Below are positions 26,835-36,341 of a DNA stretch of 64,000 nucleotides, piece after piece. The notes under the pieces were generated by a model, which saw nothing but the letters and a program-made list of their open reading frames with translations, was not told where the DNA came from and made no database searches. The translations under genes were made by a program, and so were the position numbers. Origin of the DNA: Salicibibacter cibi (GTDB taxonomy: Bacteria; Bacillota; Bacilli; Bacillales; Marinococcaceae); the NCBI RefSeq assembly GCF_016495865.1, contig NZ_CP054706.1, positions 2,728,001 through 2,792,000 of the forward strand, written 5' to 3'. Every line of letters starts with the position of its first letter. Position 1 is the stretch's first letter.

Positions 26835-27869
26835 TTATGGATAAATTGGAACGAACTCCAGTCCTTCCGTTTCTTCAAAACCGTTCATGAGATTTGCATT
26901 TTGTATCGCCTGCCCCGCCGCACCTTTTACAAGATTATCGATGACCGAAACAATCGTGAGGCGGTTCGTACGAGCATCATAATCCAGGAAAATATCGCAA
27001 TAGTTGCTGCCGTAAACTTCTTTTGTCGCCGGAAAGCCATCTTCCCGAACACGGACGAATGGGTGCGCTTCATATGCAGCTTTGTATACATCGATCCATT
27101 CTTGAGCACTCGAGTATGACGTGCATGTTGCGTACATCGTTGCCATAATTCCCCGGCTCATTGGAACAAGGTGAGGGGTAAATGTCACCGCATCCGCTTC
27201 TTCGCTCCATTCGGAGAGTTGTTGTTCAATCTCCGGTGTATGCTTATGTTCATTCACGTTGTATATTTTCATAGATTCATTCATTTCGCTGAAATGCGTC
27301 ATCGGCGCTGGATTTTTCCCGGCACCGGTCGTACCCGTTTTTGCGTCAATAATCACTGATGTCATGTCAATGCCGTTATTTTTCACAGCCGGTGCAAGTC
27401 CGAGAAGGATCGCCGTTGGGTAGCACCCAGGGTTGGCAACAATCTTCGCCTTACTGATCTGTTCTTGATTCCATTCCGATAATCCGTACACCGCTTGCCC
27501 GGTGATCGTTGCATCCGCTGCTTCCCGTCCGTACCAAGCTTCATATATACTTGGCTCTTTTATTCGGAAGTCACCGGAAAGGTCAACAATTGCCGCTTTC
27601 CCTTCAAGCAGATTGCCCGCTAGTGTCGCTGCAACCCCCGGAGGTGCAGATAAAAATACGACATCGTATTCAGTTGCCAACTCTTCGGTATCCATTGATT
27701 GTAAAATTCCTTTATACACATCTTGAAGATGGGGATAGGTGGACGTTAAAGGCGCTTCCGCCTGCGTGGAGGAGAACACCGAAATCTCCGTGACATGCCG
27801 GTGTTGCCGCAGTAACCTGATTAATTCAATTCCTCCGTATCCCGTTGCCCCGACAATTGCCACTTTCAT
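26835..27869 (-). CDS. argC: N-acetyl-gamma-glutamyl-phosphate reductase
   Basis: NADPH-dependent reduction of acetylglutamyl phosphate to the semialdehyde. It has 344 residues. The Rossmann motif is VAIVGATGYGGIELIRLL at the N-terminus, the catalytic Cys is in IVANPGCYPTAI, and the His-containing region HTPEIEQQLS follows. GAGGGGTG precedes ATG 27869. It is the first gene of the arg operon, with a promoter and ArgR-type box upstream. Confidence 0.95.
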   Translation of the reverse strand: MKVAIVGATGYGGIELIRLLRQHRHVTEISVFSSTQAEAPLTSTYPHLQDVYKGILQSMDTEELATEYDVVFLSAPPGVAATLAGNLLEGKAAIVDLSGDFRIKEPSIYEAWYGREAADATITGQAVYGLSEWNQEQISKAKIVANPGCYPTAILLGLAPAVKNNGIDMTSVIIDAKTGTTGAGKNPAPMTHFSEMNESMKIYNVNEHKHTPEIEQQLSEWSEEADAVTFTPHLVPMSRGIMATMYATCTSYSSAQEWIDVYKAAYEAHPFVRVREDGFPATKEVYGSNYCDIFLDYDARTNRLTIVSVIDNLVKGAAGQAIQNANLMNGFEETEGLEFVPIYP

Positions 27870-27911
27870 AATGTTGCACCCCTCTTAATATTTATGCATT
27901 ATCGTGCATTC

Positions 27912-27940
27912 ATTGTAACGGTGAATAAAGATAAATTCAA
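27912..27940 (-). promoter_or_regulatory. arg operon promoter overlapping an ARG box
   Basis: On the minus strand: -35 TTGAAT (27940-27935), 17-nt spacer, -10 TACAAT (27917-27912). The imperfect palindrome TGAATAAAGATAAATTCA (27922-27939) overlaps the -35 and spacer and resembles an ArgR/AhrC ARG box. A second similar site (ATGCAT-N5-TGCAT, ~27894-27910) lies downstream of the -10. Paired boxes around the promoter are typical of arginine repression. Confidence 0.7.
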
Positions 27941-28102
27941 GTGTATTTTTATAATTTTTATGTCATCAGGCGCTTTGATTATCCATATTTACCCAACAAA
28001 AGGGCTTAGACGAAAGGATATTAAACATACCGTGTTATGTTACATACATTTGCGGACTAAATTGGCATTCAGCAGCCATTACGTGGCCACCAAACCCGGG
28101 GC

Positions 28103-28222
28103 TGAGGACTGATTTGGCTTCTTAGCACCTTTTTGAGTCCGCTGTTCAGGTTCCTGAGGACTACTCTGGCTCTTGAGCACCGTTCTGAGTCCGCTGTTCA
28201 GGTTCCTGAGGACTTATCTGAT
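28103..28222. repeat. Tandem array, 52-bp period, with hairpins
   Basis: TGAGGACT recurs at 28103, 28155 and 28207, exactly 52 bp apart. The first two units are nearly identical over GAGTCCGCTGTTCAGGTTCC and each pair GGACT with AGTCC; the third unit is partial. It lies between the arg promoter and the end of the prpF-like gene, in otherwise gene-free DNA (27870-28334). Confidence 0.8.
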
Positions 28223-28290
28223 ACTAAACAGTTTTCTTTTTTCATGCCAGGAGGTATTTTAAGGTAAATCAACGCGCCTGTTATGCAATA

Positions 28291-28330
28291 AAAAAATCCC
28301 AACCCACACGAACAGTGGGGTGAGATTTTC
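28291..28330 (-). terminator. Terminator of the prpF-like gene
   Basis: On the minus strand AAAATCTCACCCCAC pairs imperfectly with GTGGGTTGGGATTTT, and a T run follows. It begins 5 bp beyond the stop at 28335. Confidence 0.75.
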
Positions 28331-28334
28331 ACAT

Positions 28335-29462
28335 TCATTGTTTGGAAGTCTGCGATCGAACATAGACTTCCCCTTTCATTATCAGTCGCGCCGTTCTGTT
28401 TAGTCCAACAGAGGAGATATCTTCTCCATCATCGGTGAGGGAAACCATCACCTCTGCGATGCCGTCCGGATGGCCAATACGTACAACCCCGTTTTGCTTT
28501 ACACTGGCAATTCGGTTGGGAACCGTACCCGGAAGAAGTGTCGACGCAGCAAGATTATACAAGCCACTTCCGGCAAACGTTCGGTGCACTTTGCCCATCG
28601 ATATCATTTTAGCCGTGATATCAATATCTTTTTTGTTAATCGTTGTTCCCGATGTTGTAACATAGGTCCGCGGGGGTGCAACGAGCGCAACTTTCGGAAC
28701 AGCAGGCGCTTTCCGCGCTTGCTCGATCGTCTCCTCCATCCCGGAGGCAACTGCAGATCCGCTCCGAACGGTTTCAAGATTAGCCAACAAGTCTTCGTTG
28801 CTGCTCATCCGATCATTGCTCTCCGTCCCATCCAGATGAAAAGCACTTGCTTCCAAGTGGACGAAGGGATTAACGAGGTCAACAAATGAATAGGCCAAAT
28901 CATTTTCCTTATGCACACTGCCCAGCGGCAACGTTTTACCGGTCTTTCCACCCCCTGGATCGAGAATGTGAACGGCATATTTTGCCCCGGGATTTACGGC
29001 TCCCGGCATTTGATAGGAACCTTGAACCTTAGCCAGACCGTTTTCCACCGGTACATGAATAGCGATCATTTTTCCTATATTCGTATTGAACGCTCGAACC
29101 GTTCCCTCAGTGTAAGTAGATCCTTTCACGAGGTTTTCATTAACGGCAAACGAGCCAACGGCCGCCATTAAGTTCCCGCACGTTCCCTTATCATCGACAA
29201 CTTCTTGGCCAATCCCGATTTGATAAAACGTATAGTTTACATCCGCATCTTCCCGTTCGGAAGGGGAGATCACGACAACCTTGCTCGTATGGCTTGTCCC
29301 GCTGCCTAGGCCATCGATTTGCGAGGGATTATAGGCATCAATCGCTTCCAAAAAAACACGGTGTTTTTCCCGTCGGTTCATAGGCAAGTCTTTCTCATGA
29401 AAAAACAGGCCGCGGCTCGTTCCTCCACGATAGACACTACAAGGAATGGCATATTGTGCCAT
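28335..29462 (-). CDS. PrpF/AcnD-accessory family isomerase
   Basis: A 375-residue protein of the PrpF family, diaminopimelate-epimerase-like double domain enzymes that shift double bonds in tricarboxylates (2-methylaconitate isomerase, 4-oxalomesaconate tautomerase, aconitate isomerase). Family features: IPCSVYRGGTSRGLFF at the start, DGLGSGTSHTSKV, and the Cys-containing DDKGTCGNLMAAVG. AGGAGGG precedes ATG 29462; an upstream extension of 43 codons has no site. It follows a CitMHS transporter gene, so a tricarboxylate substrate is likely. The exact substrate is inference. Confidence 0.85.
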   Translation of the reverse strand: MAQYAIPCSVYRGGTSRGLFFHEKDLPMNRREKHRVFLEAIDAYNPSQIDGLGSGTSHTSKVVVISPSEREDADVNYTFYQIGIGQEVVDDKGTCGNLMAAVGSFAVNENLVKGSTYTEGTVRAFNTNIGKMIAIHVPVENGLAKVQGSYQMPGAVNPGAKYAVHILDPGGGKTGKTLPLGSVHKENDLAYSFVDLVNPFVHLEASAFHLDGTESNDRMSSNEDLLANLETVRSGSAVASGMEETIEQARKAPAVPKVALVAPPRTYVTTSGTTINKKDIDITAKMISMGKVHRTFAGSGLYNLAASTLLPGTVPNRIASVKQNGVVRIGHPDGIAEVMVSLTDDGEDISSVGLNRTARLIMKGEVYVRSQTSKQ

Positions 29463-29634
29463 CAGAAGCCCTCCTAATGCTATTTCATTCCGTTTGGTAC
29501 GATTGGCATTTTTGTATGCGTGCGATCTATAACTGACGTGATTACCGAAAATAGAACGATGGGCGCCTACATACATTCTAGATCGGCACATCTCCCAAAA
29601 AAGAACGTACGGACCTCCGACAAATCACAACCTG

Positions 29635-31008
29635 CTATATGGAAAATATGCCCATGAAGTACGCAATCACAAGCATAACGATACTGAAGCCCCATATCCA
29701 GAAAAAAGAATATTTAATGTGCTGCCCCATATTGGCGCCGGAAAGACCTATGGCAAGCCATACGGCCGGGGCAAACGGGCTCACGAACGTACCAATAACA
29801 TTTCCGATCAAGAGCGCATATGCAGTTGAAGCAGAAGACACTCCGAATTCGGCAGCAGTCGATTCGACGATCGGCATGATCGCGAAATAGTAAGCATCCG
29901 TACTCGTTAGCAAATCCATCGGTACACCGAGCACACCAACGATGACGTGTAAAAAAGGACCGACAGCGGCAGGGAGAATGCTAACCATAGCCAACGCAAT
30001 GGAATCCAACATTCCCGATTCATTCATGACCCCGAGAAAGACACCGGCAGCGAGAATGACAGCGGCCATCATCAAGGCGGCGGGCGCATGCGCGCGCACG
30101 CGTCCCATTTGATCACTAACGTTTGGATAGTTAATCGGTAAAGCAATGGCTACACCAAGCATAAAAGCAAATTCAGGAGGGACGATATCAAAAAGCATAA
30201 GACTCACGACTGCAATGGTCAGTGCGAAGTTTACCCAAATCATCGCCGGATGCCTGAACGGCTTTTCCTCGGCTGCTTCCGCTTCCTCTGCCTTCCTTCT
30301 AGAGAAGTCATCAGCAATCGATCGAATATCCACACGATCATTACCTTCAATTTCTCCGTTGCCCACTCGCTTGGCAATCCGCTTCTTTTCCCGTATTCCC
30401 AATAAGGCGGCAAACCCAATGGCAAGAATAAAACCAACAATTTGCAAAGGGATTAATGGATACCACAATTGAATAAGGTTAGCGTCAAGAACAGAGGCTG
30501 TTCGTGCCATAGGCCCTCCCCAAGGCACCATGTTCATGATCGCTGCACTAAACGAAACGATAAGTAACAGTAAGTACTTGCTCATATTGAGCTCTTTATA
30601 TAAAGGAAGAAGTGCCGGGATCGTCAATAGAAACGTCGTGGCTCCGGCCCCGTCAAGGTGTGCAAATGTACCGACCACAGCCGTACCCATCGCCACGATG
30701 ACGACGTTCCCTTTCGTGAGAAGAATCATTCCCCGTACGAGCGGGTTAAACAACCCACTATCCTGCATGATGCCGAAGAAAATAATGGCGAAGATGAACA
30801 TAATCACAACGTCCATCACCTGATCGGCTCCGGAGGCAAAGAATTCTCGCAATTCCTCGAATCCGAATCCGAGAACTAATGCACCAAGGACCGGGATGAG
30901 GGTCATTCCCACAATTGGGCTAACCTTTCCCCAGATAAGCAGCCCGACAATCGTAAAAATAATCACTAGACCAACGACTGTCAGTGCAATAGAAAAATCT
31001 TGTTCCAT
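29635..31008 (-). CDS. CitMHS-family citrate/tricarboxylate transporter
   Basis: A 457-residue secondary transporter with about eleven or twelve transmembrane helices, similar to metal-citrate:proton symporters (CitM/CitH). Visible family features are VMDVVIMFIFAIIFFGIMQDSGLF, FAHLDGAGATTFLLTIPALLPLY and NMVPWGGPMARTASVL, with a charged cytosolic loop (~residues 200-245). It precedes the prpF-like gene on the same strand by 172 bp and lies downstream of a two-component system of the citrate-sensing type. Together they look like a regulated tricarboxylate uptake locus. Confidence 0.88.
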   Translation of the reverse strand: MEQDFSIALTVVGLVIIFTIVGLLIWGKVSPIVGMTLIPVLGALVLGFGFEELREFFASGADQVMDVVIMFIFAIIFFGIMQDSGLFNPLVRGMILLTKGNVVIVAMGTAVVGTFAHLDGAGATTFLLTIPALLPLYKELNMSKYLLLLIVSFSAAIMNMVPWGGPMARTASVLDANLIQLWYPLIPLQIVGFILAIGFAALLGIREKKRIAKRVGNGEIEGNDRVDIRSIADDFSRRKAEEAEAAEEKPFRHPAMIWVNFALTIAVVSLMLFDIVPPEFAFMLGVAIALPINYPNVSDQMGRVRAHAPAALMMAAVILAAGVFLGVMNESGMLDSIALAMVSILPAAVGPFLHVIVGVLGVPMDLLTSTDAYYFAIMPIVESTAAEFGVSSASTAYALLIGNVIGTFVSPFAPAVWLAIGLSGANMGQHIKYSFFWIWGFSIVMLVIAYFMGIFSI

Positions 31009-31271
31009 TTCTCATTCATCCTCCCATATTCCGAAAGCGGATACAATCCCTATTAAAAAATACGATTATCGAATCCTTTTGATAGATCTATTATCAATAC
31101 GTGCAAATTTAGCATATATATATACATCATAGAAATGTTATCTCCATAAGCGGCATAACGTTTATTCTGTCTATTTTGCTCATTTTGTTCATTGGGTTGA
31201 ATGTTTAACCGAAGGTAGTTCAAAATGACTTCAGAACTACGCTAACCACTTATAAATGTGTTTCGCACTTC
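31009..31271. other. Intergenic region, probable transporter promoter
   Basis: 263 bp between the response regulator end and the CitMHS start, where the promoter activated by the response regulator is expected. No clear sigma-A consensus or repeat was identified. Confidence 0.4.
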
Positions 31272-31973
31272 TTATGAAAAAACATACCGACGCTCCGGCC
31301 TTCCTACATCGCCATATTTAAGCTCGGCTTTCACCACATTGATCGATACCAAATACTCGAGGTAGCGCCTGGCTGTTGATCGGCTCGCGCCTATTTTTTT
31401 GCCTAAGTTTGCAGCTGTTATGCCCTGGTCTTTCGTATTCTCCAATATATCTTCAATATTATTTAAGGTGATTTCATCAATGCCTTTTGGCAACTCCTGA
31501 TTGGAAGGTCTTGACGTCTGTATGGCATCGGCTGATCCGATCACACGGTCAATCTCTGCTTGATCCATTTCTTCTTTATCGGTGAGCAACCTTCGCTGTT
31601 GGTCATATCGCTCAAGCGTCCATGCAAATCGTTCAAACTCGACGGGTTTTACGATATAATCAAAGGCCCCGCCCCGTATTGATTCTTCAATGATGGAAAC
31701 TTCTTTGGCAGCGGTCATCATAATCACGTCCACCTCATGATAGTGATTGCGGATGGTCCATAATAGATTCAACCCTTCAACATCCGGAATATACACATCG
31801 AGCAAGATGAGGTCGGGTAACGTTTGACTTTTGTTTAATTGTTTCATCGTCTCTTCTCCGGTTTTCGCCATCCCAACAACCGTAAACCCATCTATTTTAT
31901 CTACAAATTGACGGTTGATTTCGGCTACCCGGAAATCATCTTCCACGATGAGCACCTTATAAATATTTTTCAT
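31272..31973 (-). CDS. Response regulator, CitB/DctR/MalR family
   Basis: A 233-residue response regulator. The receiver domain has VLIVEDDFRV, the phospho-acceptor Asp in LILLDVYIPD (~residue 59), and the Lys in FDYIVKPVEF. The C-terminal DNA-binding part is a CitT/DctR-type winged helix (ITAANLGKKIGASRSTARRYLEYL). It follows its sensor gene by 12 bp and probably activates the neighbouring CitMHS-prpF genes. Confidence 0.9.
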   Translation of the reverse strand: MKNIYKVLIVEDDFRVAEINRQFVDKIDGFTVVGMAKTGEETMKQLNKSQTLPDLILLDVYIPDVEGLNLLWTIRNHYHEVDVIMMTAAKEVSIIEESIRGGAFDYIVKPVEFERFAWTLERYDQQRRLLTDKEEMDQAEIDRVIGSADAIQTSRPSNQELPKGIDEITLNNIEDILENTKDQGITAANLGKKIGASRSTARRYLEYLVSINVVKAELKYGDVGRPERRYVFS

Positions 31974-31985
31974 TTTACTCCCACC

Positions 31986-33626
31986 TTAATTTTTGGGTAC
32001 GGTGACGACGAAACAAGCCCCTCCAAGCTCTCCATCTTCAAGCAAAACAGTGCCGCCTATTTCCGATATCATCTGTTTACTCAAAGCAAGTCCAATGCCT
32101 CTATGCGATCCTTCTTTCGTTGAAAAACCTTGGTTGAAAATTTGATTCCCCAATTCAGGCGGAATGCCTGAACCTGAATCTTCCACTTCAAAGACGAGGT
32201 CATTGCCCAAATCCGTAAAGAAAATGCTTACGTGCCTTTTTGACTCCGGTTCCTTTTTCACCGCTTCCAATGCATTTTCCAACAAATTGCCCAACACCGT
32301 TAAAAGTACATCTTTCTCCTTTTTTGATAAGCGATACGTTAACTTACTTTCCGGGTGAAAGGTCATGTCGATGCCCAATTCATTCGCTTGGTTACGTTTG
32401 CCGAGCAACACGGCACTGATCATCGGGTCAGGTACTTTTTGAATCAAGAATTGGAGCCATTCTTGTTGCGTATGACTTTCTTTTTGGATTAGCTCGATCG
32501 CTTCTTCTTTTTGGTCCAACTGCAAAAGCCCCGAAATCGTGTACAATTTATTTGAGAACTCATGCGTTTGTGCCCGAAGCGCTTCCGTATACTGTTTAAC
32601 TCTCCTCAACTCTTTTGTTAAGCGTTCAATTTCCGTTTTGTCACGAAAAGAGGACACCGCTCCAATGAGCTTATTTTCATAAAAGATCGGAACGCGGTTC
32701 ACATAAACGCTATGGTTTCCAATCAACATTTCCCGATCATATTGGCTTTCCCCACTATCGAGGACTTCCGGCATCCTCGTATCCGGGAGAACTTCCCGTA
32801 TGTGTTTGCCAACATACGATTCTGTCTGTTTTTTGTTTGACAAAAAAAGACGTTGCGCCGTTTGATTCATTAACGTAATCAGCCCTTTTTGATTAACCGC
32901 AATGATGCCTTCATGGGTAGATTGGAGAATGCTTTCTTTTTGCAAAAACAAATGGGCAATTTCTTCGGGCTCCAGGTCAAATAATGATTTTTTGATATGA
33001 TGGGCGATCGCTACAGCTCCCAAAATCCCCACAGTAACGGTTGCTAATAAAACATACCATAATCCTTCCGTATAATTTCCAATGATTCCTTGAATGTCGT
33101 CCACCAAAAACCCGACGGAAACCACCCCGATAATCTCTCCGTCATCGGAAAAAACGGGAACCTTCCCTCGCATGGACGTCCCCAGGGAACCAACGGATTG
33201 AGAGACATAAGCTTCCCCATCAATTAATGCGCGATCATTATCTTCCCCGACCATTCTTTCCCCGATGCGATCCGGCACAGGATGGGAATAACGAATCTCG
33301 TTCGTATTCCCGATAACAATGAATTCCGCTCCTGTATCTTCTCTTATAGGCTCAACAATCGGTTGAATGGTCGAGGCAGGATCTTCTTCCGCAAATGCTT
33401 CCTGCAGTTCCGGTATGTTCGCAACACTTTGCGCCACATTTATTACGCGTTCTCCCATTTGGTCTTCCAAGGAGTTTGTAAAAAAATAATGGATGAAAAG
33501 CCCTACGATCGCAAACATCCCAATAATCAACGTGCAAATAAGCAGTATCATTTTTACTTTTAAATTGATCGCAATCTTTGGTTTGGTAAGATGCTTTTTT
33601 ATGTGTTTGCTTTGCAGCTTGTCCAT
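31986..33626 (-). CDS. Sensor histidine kinase, CitA/DcuS family
   Basis: About 546 residues: a transmembrane helix (MILLICTLIIGMFAIVGLFI), an extracytoplasmic sCache ligand domain with RYSHPVPDRIG and SVGSLGTSMRGK, a second helix (GLWYVLLATVTVGILGAVAI), a PAS domain (ILQSTHEGIIAVNQKG), the phospho-acceptor His in LRAQTHEFSNKLYTI, and an ATPase with NLLENALEAV, DSGSGIP and GIGLALSK. These kinases sense C4/C6 carboxylates outside the cell. The start is uncertain: ATG 33626 has AAGGAG 12 nt away; GTG 33650 is an alternative. Confidence 0.9.
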   Translation of the reverse strand: MDKLQSKHIKKHLTKPKIAINLKVKMILLICTLIIGMFAIVGLFIHYFFTNSLEDQMGERVINVAQSVANIPELQEAFAEEDPASTIQPIVEPIREDTGAEFIVIGNTNEIRYSHPVPDRIGERMVGEDNDRALIDGEAYVSQSVGSLGTSMRGKVPVFSDDGEIIGVVSVGFLVDDIQGIIGNYTEGLWYVLLATVTVGILGAVAIAHHIKKSLFDLEPEEIAHLFLQKESILQSTHEGIIAVNQKGLITLMNQTAQRLFLSNKKQTESYVGKHIREVLPDTRMPEVLDSGESQYDREMLIGNHSVYVNRVPIFYENKLIGAVSSFRDKTEIERLTKELRRVKQYTEALRAQTHEFSNKLYTISGLLQLDQKEEAIELIQKESHTQQEWLQFLIQKVPDPMISAVLLGKRNQANELGIDMTFHPESKLTYRLSKKEKDVLLTVLGNLLENALEAVKKEPESKRHVSIFFTDLGNDLVFEVEDSGSGIPPELGNQIFNQGFSTKEGSHRGIGLALSKQMISEIGGTVLLEDGELGGACFVVTVPKN

Positions 33627-33754
33627 ATCTATGGCAGGCTCCTTGTCCACTCGACTTCCTAAGAGAATTATACATTGCAGACATTCGAAATGATAACCCA
33701 TCGATTTCTGGTATAATAAAAATAAAGGCTAAAAGGAGATTGATACACATAGCC

Positions 33755-34327
33755 ATGCCGAATCCTGTTAACCGTTACACGTATCGTGATTATTTGCAAT
33801 GGGATGATGGTGAACGCTGGGAGCTGATTCACGGGGTGCCTTACAACATGTCACCGGCACCTTCAAGAATTCATCAAAAAGTGCTCGGAGAGATATTCGG
33901 AGAATTCAGGGACTATTTAAAAGACAAATCCTGCGAGGTTTATTTGGCCCCGTTCGATGTACGGCTCCCTTCGCAGGATCAGGCAGACGACACTGACAAC
34001 GTCGTGCAACCCGACATTTCCATTATCTGCGATCCCGACAAGTTGGACCACAAAGGGTGTAACGGCAACCCGGATTTAATTGTGGAAGTGTTGTCCCCAT
34101 CAACGGCAAAGCACGACCGGCTCCGCAAATTTACGTTGTACGAGGAAAATGGGGTACAGGAATATTGGATCGTCGATATCAGCAATGAAACTGTCGAAGT
34201 GCTCTCGTTAAATCAAGGACAATATGAAAGGGTTAATGTCTATGGAAATGAGGATGAGGATGAGGATGAAATAACCTCACAGTTGTTTGATTCTTTTTCG
34301 CTGGATTTACAGACGGTGTTTGAGTAA
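33755..34327 (+). CDS. Uma2-family (DUF820) putative nuclease
   Basis: A 190-residue protein of the Uma2 family, a PD-(D/E)XK-like fold of uncertain role common in cyanobacteria and Bacilli. Recognisable elements: YTYRDYLQWDDGERWELIHGVPY, the Asp in VVQPDISII, and the E-x-L-SPST and YWIVD strand (DLIVEVLSPSTAKHDRLRK ... EYWIVD). AAGGAG is at 33733-33738, closer to an in-frame TTG at 33740 than to ATG 33755, so the start is unsure. An acidic EDEDEDE run lies near the end. No obvious partner. Confidence 0.8.
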   Translation: MPNPVNRYTYRDYLQWDDGERWELIHGVPYNMSPAPSRIHQKVLGEIFGEFRDYLKDKSCEVYLAPFDVRLPSQDQADDTDNVVQPDISIICDPDKLDHKGCNGNPDLIVEVLSPSTAKHDRLRKFTLYEENGVQEYWIVDISNETVEVLSLNQGQYERVNVYGNEDEDEDEITSQLFDSFSLDLQTVFE

Positions 34328-34362
34328 AAAAAGTGATACCATATTCCGGGTATCACTTTTTA
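34328..34362. terminator. Bidirectional terminator
   Basis: AAAAAGTGATACC pairs with GGTATCACTTTTT between the converging Uma2 and sco genes, with T-rich tails on both strands. Confidence 0.9.
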
Positions 34363-34376
34363 CTCTATAAAACCCG

Positions 34377-34973
34377 TCACCCCTGCACCGCTTGAATATC
34401 CTCGGCAATCGGTTCTGTATCCGTCTCCATTCCGTCATATTGGCGAATGACCTGTCCATTCGGATCGACCAAATAAAACTGCGTGGAATGAATGATATCA
34501 TTCCCGTCCGGATCCATTTCAACGACGCTCGCAAATGTTTCTTGCGCGATTGCTTCAATGTCTTCTTGCTCATACCCGGTGAGAAAATGCCAACCGGCAA
34601 AATCGGCGTTGTAATTTTCCCCGTACGACCGTAATGTTTCCGGGTCGTCAAATTCCGGATCGACGGTAAAAGACACGAGTGTCGTATCGAGACCTTCGTC
34701 TTCAAGGTCCGCCTGCAAACTTGACATATTCGGACTCATTACATTGCAAACGGACGGACAGCGGCTAAATACCATATTGGCAACCCAGTAATCCCCTTCC
34801 AAATCTTCATTGGTCACCGTTTCTTCATCCTGATTCGTAAAGGAAAAATCATCCACATACAACTCTGATTCCGATAAATCGGTACCATTCTCTGCTCCCG
34901 TCTCATAGAGCCAAGCACAGCCGCTGCAAAACAATAGCAGTGCTCCAAAAGCAACTGCTGTTTTTTTTATCAT
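34377..34973 (-). CDS. SCO1/SenC-family copper chaperone lipoprotein
   Basis: A 198-residue exported thioredoxin-fold protein that helps insert copper into cytochrome oxidase CuA. The lipobox is LLFCSGC (Cys 19). The copper-binding motif is C-P-x2-C in FSRCPSVCNVM, with the conserved distal His in DIIHSTQFYLVD. The usual CPxVCP pattern has N in place of the second P. It follows ctaG by 15 bp on the same strand, supporting a shared role in aa3/caa3 oxidase assembly. Confidence 0.9.
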   Translation of the reverse strand: MIKKTAVAFGALLLFCSGCAWLYETGAENGTDLSESELYVDDFSFTNQDEETVTNEDLEGDYWVANMVFSRCPSVCNVMSPNMSSLQADLEDEGLDTTLVSFTVDPEFDDPETLRSYGENYNADFAGWHFLTGYEQEDIEAIAQETFASVVEMDPDGNDIIHSTQFYLVDPNGQVIRQYDGMETDTEPIAEDIQAVQG

Positions 34974-34988
34974 TTGGGTTTCTTCCTC

Positions 34989-35918
34989 CTAACGGTCGCC
35001 CATTTTCACATGTTCGGGGATGTCACTGATGGTCGGCCCTTCGTTGTCTTGTTGATTATCCCTTTGGATCCATTGTTTAAACGCCACACCGATCGCGGTA
35101 CCGTATACGATTTCCTGAACCACTTTCATTAAAATCCCGGCGAGCTGTTGGTCACTGTACGCATCCAGATTCCCCAAGAAGCCAATGCCGCCAAACATGG
35201 ATGAAGAAACACCGGCGTTCGCCGGCAGGCAATAAGCCATGACGCTTGCCCAATATTGCATATCTGTGTACGTATCATACAGAGGGTAACCTGAAAAAAT
35301 AATAAGGGCGCATGCAGGTGTAATTAATATGCCATTTCCAAACGTATAAAAAATCCGTCTAAAATCATGAAGGTATTGTTCTTTCGGCAACGGGGCGATC
35401 ATATGCCACCACATCATCCACGCGGCAATGAACATCGCGATTTCATACACGCTGTGAACGCCCGGGCGTAACATTAAAAAATCAAAAACGACGGGAATAT
35501 GGTAAAAAGAAAAAAGTGCATTGAACGTGAACAACCCGGCAATCGGATGAAACATTACGTTTCTAACCACTCGGGCATAGTTTCCAAACCCCTCGAAAGC
35601 CGCGCTCAAAAACCATTTCGGCAACGCAATGATCATGAGCGGAACAGCAAAGAAATAGGCAGACACCATTTGAAACATATGGATCGTGATCGTCATATGT
35701 CCTGTGCTATATAAAGGACTTCCCCACCCCATGTATAGACATAGGAGGGACAACCCAAACAAAAAGTCACGTCGCAACCGCGGTTTTTCGCCACCTTCAA
35801 ACCGAACGTACCACTTTCGTGTCAAAAGGATGTACAGGGTTGCCACAACTGCTAAAACGACGATTAGTTCAGGCGTCCATAACGCTCGAAAAGTCAATTG
35901 TTCGAATAGCTCACCCAT
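34989..35918 (-). CDS. ctaG: Cytochrome c oxidase assembly factor CtaG (caa3-type)
   Basis: A 309-residue polytopic membrane protein with about seven helices, starting MGELFEQLTFRALWTPELIVV. Conserved His-containing segments include YSTGHMTITIHMFQM, MMWWHMIAPLP and FHPIAGLFTFN, typical of the caa3_CtaG family needed for oxidase biogenesis. It is upstream of the sco gene in an apparent two-gene operon. The oxidase structural genes are not in the window. Confidence 0.9.
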   Translation of the reverse strand: MGELFEQLTFRALWTPELIVVLAVVATLYILLTRKWYVRFEGGEKPRLRRDFLFGLSLLCLYMGWGSPLYSTGHMTITIHMFQMVSAYFFAVPLMIIALPKWFLSAAFEGFGNYARVVRNVMFHPIAGLFTFNALFSFYHIPVVFDFLMLRPGVHSVYEIAMFIAAWMMWWHMIAPLPKEQYLHDFRRIFYTFGNGILITPACALIIFSGYPLYDTYTDMQYWASVMAYCLPANAGVSSSMFGGIGFLGNLDAYSDQQLAGILMKVVQEIVYGTAIGVAFKQWIQRDNQQDNEGPTISDIPEHVKMGDR

Positions 35919-36094
35919 CCGAAGACCTCCTAAGTATCGTTCCGATTATATGTTATCACAGATAAAGGACAAGATGTCTGAACAAGATGTTACAGATTCC
36001 AAGATTCCTCGCGCAATTCCCATCCTATCATAAGCTATTGTTTCCATATACAAGGACTGCATACAAAGTTATAATAAAGGCGACTGCAAAATTG

Positions 36095-36341
36095 GGGTCA
36101 ACACTAAAATCAATGGTTGATATTCGTGATTAAATATGGTAACACCATTAGCGAGCGAAGGAAACACACGTAGACTCCTGTGGGAAAGCGCAGGGCGAAG
36201 ACCCCGCAGGAAAAAAGCGAACTTCTTTTTTTCCGAGGAGGCTGAGCTCGGGGCCCACGGAAAGCGTAGGGTTTTTCCGTAGCGGTCACTACCAACCATA
36301 ATTGCCCCTAGTTTGTCAGCCATAGATTTTGGTGAAGAGCC
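36095..36341 (+). mobile_element. MITE-1, copy 2 (247 bp)
   Basis: Starts GGGTCAACACTAAAATC and ends GAAGAGCC, the same length as the other three copies. Flanks CAAAATTG and CAAAAAATTG look like a duplication with two extra A. It lies just upstream of the GNAT gene, whose ribosome binding site begins about 25 bp beyond the right end. Confidence 0.9.

Noticed and set aside
28103..28222. CRISPR array
   Set aside because: Adjacent units are alike over their whole 52 bp, so it is a plain tandem repeat.
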